From Bryum argenteum (Eukaryota; Streptophyta; Bryopsida; Bryales; Bryaceae): DNA of 64,000 bases. The notes under the pieces were generated by a model, which had not been told where the DNA came from, ran no database searches, and saw nothing but the letters and a program-made list of their open reading frames with translations. Shown one piece after another: positions 59,703 to 64,000 of this stretch (its first letter is position 1; every line of letters begins with the position of its first letter). The DNA lies in NCBI GenBank assembly GCA_037043015.1, contig CM073321.1, positions 8,266,001-8,330,000 of the forward strand. The letters are read 5' to 3'. Both the position numbers and the translations under genes were made by a program.

Positions 59703-61023
59703 TCAACAAAGACCACGCCGACGTGATTTAAGTAAATAAGGCGGACTTGCCCCTTGGATATTTTTGTTTTTTGCGGCATCCTTGGAATCCACGGGGTCTG
59801 AGGAGTTTGTGATGTCCTGCTGCAATTTTTGCCCCTTGGCTTCCGTGGACAACATATTTTGCAGTTGGCCCAAACTAACAGTTGGCTGTTGGTCTTGGGA
59901 GATGGAATGATATTGTTTTAACTTTGCTGTGTTTACTATGGTTGCCTGGTTGTCGTAGTTATCATTGTTGACCAAAAGAACTGTATTATTTGGCAAAACC
60001 AGTTGCACTGCGTAAGGTCCGTGCCAAATTGTCCCTAATTTGGATTTTCTAATCTTTGGATCTCTTGGACACCATAATACCATATCCCCTTTTTGGAATA
60101 TTCGAGGGGGCTTAGTGCCTTGGAAATACTTGGCACTAAGTTGTTGTCTCCGTAGAATGTTGACTCTTGCGTCTCCATAGAATCCTTCGAGTCTGTGTAG
60201 GTCCTGCATGCAAGCTGCTAAGACTCGATGGGGCTGATAGTCCCGAGGTTGTATGGACTGAAAGGTAGGCACGATGTATTCTGTTGGTAGCAACGGTTGC
60301 GCTCCGTAGACTAACTCGAATGGACTGTACTGGGTGGCTGCTTTGGTGGCCACCCTATAGGCCCATAGCGCTATGAGAAAAGAGTCATCCTGATCACCTT
60401 GGTTAGCCAATACGAATTTGCGCAACATGGTTAAGATGGTCTTGTTGGTGGACTCTGCTTGTCCATTTCCTTGAGGGTAATAAACTGTACTCGTCCTGTG
60501 TTTGATGATATGATTGTCCATGAGATCTTCGATGACAGCGTTGACAAAGTGGGTACCTTGATCTGAAACTATTTCCAAGGGACACCCAAAGCGGGTAATA
60601 ATGTTTTCGTAAAGGAAAGTGGCGGTTACCATTGCAGTATTGTTGCGTAATGGTTTGGCTTCTCCCCATTTGGTAGTATAATCCCTGGCTACCAAAATAT
60701 ACTTGTATCCTTGCTTTGTAGCTGGTTTAATTGGACCGACAAAATCAAGTCCCCATCGTTGAAAGGGTCCCAACGGTGGTATCGATTGGAGTGGCACTTT
60801 CCTTGATCTTTGAAAATTGGTGGTCATTTGTTTGGCATACGTGGCAATTTTTAATGTATGCGAGGACATCCTTATGTAGCGTGGGCCACCAATATTTGGC
60901 GACCAATATTTTACGAATCATTGTATCTGGTCCTTGATGTCCGCCCGGTGAGCTGCGAGAGACTCTCGAGGATTTGTTGTTGTTCCCCCACGCACGCAGA
61001 GAGCCTAATTTCCAAGTGTGCAC
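59703..61023 (-). pseudogene. Integrase region of the second Ty3 element (fossil)
   Basis: A 388-codon frame (59703-60869) holds the integrase core phrases GYKYILVARDYTT, EIVSDQGTHFVNAVIEDL and GNGQAESTNKT plus the C-terminal region (NTVLLVNNDNYDNQATIVN). The HHCC zinc part lies just upstream, to 61023. It parallels 26990-28088. Confidence 0.88.
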
Positions 61024-62458
61024 CTTTTCTCGTATAGTCTTCCGTCAACCACGAGTGTATGGTAGCGTGGTTCGCACAAAGCGATCTTTTGGGTGCCGAT
61101 TAGCTTATTGGGTATAATCCCTTGTCTCAAGTAAGCCATGATGTCCTGTCTCGTAGTCGGCCGGAGTTTCCGCGGTATCCATGGTGGCACCGCATCAAGC
61201 GACTTGTATGTACGGCTCATTAAAAGAGTCATCTATGCCTTCTTCGGTGGCATTGGTATCCCGGAAAGGTAGTCCGCGACGATGTGTCGTCTTCCTGGTA
61301 CAAAAACCACCTCGAAATCATATTCCATGAGGATCATGATCCACCGAGCGACTCTGCGGTGATTAACGGTTGGTTCACTAAGTAAGATAGACTATGATGA
61401 TCCACCATGAATCAAATGCTTTTCCAACAGTAATGTCGAATTTCTTGACGCGTGACCATTGCCGCCGCTTCTCTCTCCGTGGTTGAATAATTTCTTTCGG
61501 CTTGATTGAAAGATTGCTAGCGTATGCCACCGGTTGGTCGTGTTTACCGTTGACATTTTGTGCCAGCATTACTCCCACGGCGATCTTGGAGGCATCTATG
61601 TGGACGTGGAAAGGCTTGGCCCAGTTCGGTGCCAATAGTATCGGTGCCTGTGAATATGCTTGTTTTATTTTATCTAACGCTATCTCTCTTTGCGGGGGTC
61701 AATCTCGGGGTAGGAATACCCCGCATGATTTAAAGCGCATATCGGTGCCGTCAGGTGTGCTAGCTTTTCGATGTACATTCTGTTGAACTGAGAGATTCCA
61801 AGCAATCTTTGGACGCCCTTTTGATCTTTCGGTGGAGTCATGTCTAGGATATCTTGGATTTTGGAGGGATCAGGAAGTTTGCCATATTTGCAAACAATAT
61901 AACCTAAGATGACTCCTGCGAAGAACGAAAACATGCATTTGTCGGCATTTAGGCTTACCCCGTTTTCTCTGCATGCCTGAAAAATTTGTCTTAATTGGTT
62001 AACATGGTCTTGCATTCGCCCATACACCGTGCCATCGTCTAGGTAGATGCGGAAGAATTTCTTCAAGTAGGGGCGAAAGATCAATTCCATGACACGTTGA
62101 AATGTCATGGGTGCGTTTTTCGCTCCAAACGGCATCCTTTCGAATTGGTATGGACCCCACTCCGTGGAAAACGCGTCTTGCTTTTGTCTTGCTTCCGCCA
62201 TGGCGACTTGATAATAGCCAGGAAAAATAATCCGCGGAATGAGTACATTTCATGTCCCGCTACTTCGTCAATGATTTCTTCCATGTATGGTAAAGGATAG
62301 TGATCCTTCTTAGTTGCCGCATTAAGTTTACAAAAATCCACACAGATTCGTAATGCGCCATTCTTTTTGGGAATGATGACCATCGGAGAGACACCGGTGC
62401 CGAGTCTACCGGGATATAAACTTGGCGAGAGCGACTTGTCGAGCTCGCTTTGACTCAC
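61005..62458 (-). pseudogene. Reverse transcriptase and RNase H region of the second Ty3 element (fossil)
   Basis: SPMVIIPKKNGALRICVDF, MPFGAKNAPMTFQRVMELIF and FRIYLDDGTVYG lie at 61990-62400. HVHIDASKIAVGVMLAQ of RNase H lies near 61590. Domain order and sequence match the first element. Broken. Confidence 0.88.
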
Positions 62459-62740
62459 AAAGATAGTTTGGATTCATGCGGTACCGGCGTTTGTTGTCTT
62501 GGGTGAGCATTCGGCATCGATCTATAGTGTGTTCGGCTATAGTCCTCGGTATCCCCTTTAAGTCTTCATGCGTCCGAGGCAAAGATATCATGGTATTCTT
62601 TGAAGAGAGCTATTGTTGCTTGTTTGATTTCGGGCGGTGCGTCGGCGTTGATCTTGACATTCTTTGGTTCGTTTTCGGTGCGAGGTTGACCAACTCAGTA
62701 CTTGCTCAATGAGCCATGTGTCCACCCAGTGACTACTTGT

Positions 62741-63996
62741 TTACTTAAAGCTTCGTGCGGGAGTTTTATCAATTATGATTGTTTTGAAACCCCGGTGGTG
62801 AACCTGGGTGGGATATCGAGGTATCCTCCTCAAACCACGCTGCCAAGTGAATCTCCGCCCGGTGAATCGATTAAATTCGGCGTGGAACACCAGGGCTTCT
62901 TGCTCGTGCGTGAGACCTTTCCCCCAGGCCGTGCCGGCCTGATTCCTGATCTGTTTGACTTTTTCTCGAGTGATGCAGCTGTCCACGGGAATGATCATTG
63001 TTTTCCGTATCTTGACTCGATCGATTTACGCCCGTCATGAATTGCATTCATGTCTCTTAACCAAGGTCGGCCCAAAATCATAGGGAAATTGCTGCTGTCT
63101 GGCATGTCGATCACGACGAAGGTTGCCGGTGTAGAGATACCGTGAGTTGTGATGGCCACGGTGGAAAGTATTCCCAATGGGGTCACCGGGGCATCATTCG
63201 CCATTCTCAAAACGAACTGTGCTATTGTAGGGTGTGGTAGTCCCAACTGTTGTCTTAGGTGATCGCTGATAACGTTGACTCCGGAGCCTCCATCAACTAA
63301 TACATTGGCCAGTTGGTGTTGTCCTAATCGGGCATGTATGACGGCGGCATCGGTGTCTATGGTTGTCGCATTAATCTCCACGGTTGTCGTGCCTTTTATT
63401 GGGATAGTGTGCATATTTTGCAGGTATGTCTGCAATTCTGGGCTAATCTTCAACAAATCGGCTAATGTAATGCGCACATCGGTTTTTTCTAATACTTGTT
63501 GCAGTTCTGGGACCACCGCTGTTCCCAGGTCGTTTTGAATTTGAGTTCGCAGTTTGTTCAATCTTTCCCAATGTTGTTCCGCAAAAGGCTTGCGATGTTC
63601 TATGACATGTTTATCGGTTTTATCTAAGGTAGCCTTAGATCTTGTGGTTACCGCGGTCATACTTTATGGTAGCCACGTTGGTGCCGTGGACTTGATAAGT
63701 GTAACTCCCCCTTCATTGCCGCGGTAGCCCGGTCTTTGCCGGGATGTGCCTTGGTGTCCGTGGTAGCACGGGTGTTGGCCCAGCGCTGTCTTAACACAGG
63801 GCATTGGCCTCGTCGGTGGTGCGGGGATCCGCATTCCCAACAGCCATCGTTTCTGTTTGGTTGAAACGCGTCTACATCGACTTCCTCCGGGTACATGGAT
63901 GCTGCCTTTGTTCGCGTGGGCCGAGTATCTTTCGTTCTTGCAGGTGTATTGGAAAACCAGCAACGTCCTGCATGTAGTTTGCCGCAAGTAGTGCAT
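62741..63996 (-). pseudogene. Protease and gag zinc-knuckle region of the second Ty3 element (fossil)
   Basis: VLVDGGSGVNVISDHLRQQ marks the retropepsin active site near 63240-63300. Upstream, CWECGSPHHRRGQC near 63800-63850 is a CCHC knuckle closing gag. The protease frame, 62995-63660, is a single 221-codon stretch and among the best preserved parts of the element. Confidence 0.82.
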
Positions 63997-64000
63997 GGTG

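Larger units (their letters stand above)
56568..64000 (-). mobile_element. Second Ty3/gypsy retrotransposon, same lineage, runs off right edge
   Basis: Read right to left: gag with zinc knuckle (63657-63996), protease (62995-63660), reverse transcriptase (61680-62458), RNase H (61005-61640), integrase (59703-61023), extra frame (57278-59572) and 3' LTR. Layout, motifs and the extra frame match the element at 22290-31688, but the two are clearly diverged in DNA sequence and LTR. The pol frames here are longer and less damaged than in the first copy, though still interrupted several times. The 5' LTR, primer site and most of gag lie beyond position 64000, so age from LTR comparison is not available. 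Confidence 0.9.

Noticed and set aside
1-64000. tRNA and rRNA genes
   Set aside because: No stretch with the conserved tRNA box pattern or rRNA sequence was noticed by eye. A covariance-model scan was not possible.

Overview
The window looks like nuclear DNA of a land plant, most likely a bryophyte and perhaps a moss. It carries one intact host gene, a spliced plant three-repeat MYB (MYB3R), embedded in thick transposon debris: Ty3/gypsy and Ty1/copia LTR elements, two types of Mutator-like transposase gene, a CACTA element, MITEs and a DUF7869-type transposase-like relic. The moss-like assignment rests on recalled similarity of the MULE, DUF7869 and Ty3 proteins to bryophyte families. It was not tested by any search.

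Layout. 1-1.0 kb: an unidentified minus-strand protein running off the left edge. 3.8-6.7 kb: a decayed minus-strand MULE transposase with a SWIM zinc finger. 6.77-9.97 kb: a 3.2-kb non-autonomous CACTA element with TGT target duplications. 11.8-16.9 kb: a ten-exon MYB3R gene, predicted 1065 aa, with MSA-like AACGG cores upstream. 18.3-20.2 kb: degenerate GC-rich tandem repeats and two MITEs sharing an inverted internal segment. 20.3-32.4 kb: an old copia element split by a young, complete 9.4-kb Ty3 element (22290-31688) with 5-bp target duplications. 32.7-34.8 kb: an eroded chromovirus fragment. 34.8-36.3 kb: a DUF7869-type relic. 38.0-40.8 kb: an unidentified coding relic dotted with a palindrome. 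42.3-45.7 kb: a second MULE, with a WRKY/GCM-type zinc cluster. 46.3-47.1 kb: small acidic reading frames. 47.5-51.6 kb: a tandem repeat, a subtilisin-like protease pseudogene, unidentified exon-like segments (one WD40-like), a secreted mini-ORF and four copies of a hairpin-forming repeat. 52.0-56.5 kb: a GC-rich element encoding an acidic coiled-coil protein. 56.57-64.0 kb: a second Ty3 element of the same lineage as the first, on the minus strand and running off the right edge.

The genes do not form a functional cluster. The MYB3R gene is the only locus I would call a working host gene with confidence. The most unusual feature is a long extra reading frame downstream of integrase, shared by the two diverged Ty3 elements, with a conserved N-terminal region, a coiled coil and a C-terminal zinc-finger-like motif. 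The hairpin repeat family at 48-51 kb and the paired MITEs are also worth a look.

Limits: exon boundaries come from reading GT/AG sites and frame by eye. Family calls come from recalled motifs. No TIRs were found for either MULE, no second terminus for the GC-rich element, and the left LTR of the copia element is not resolved.
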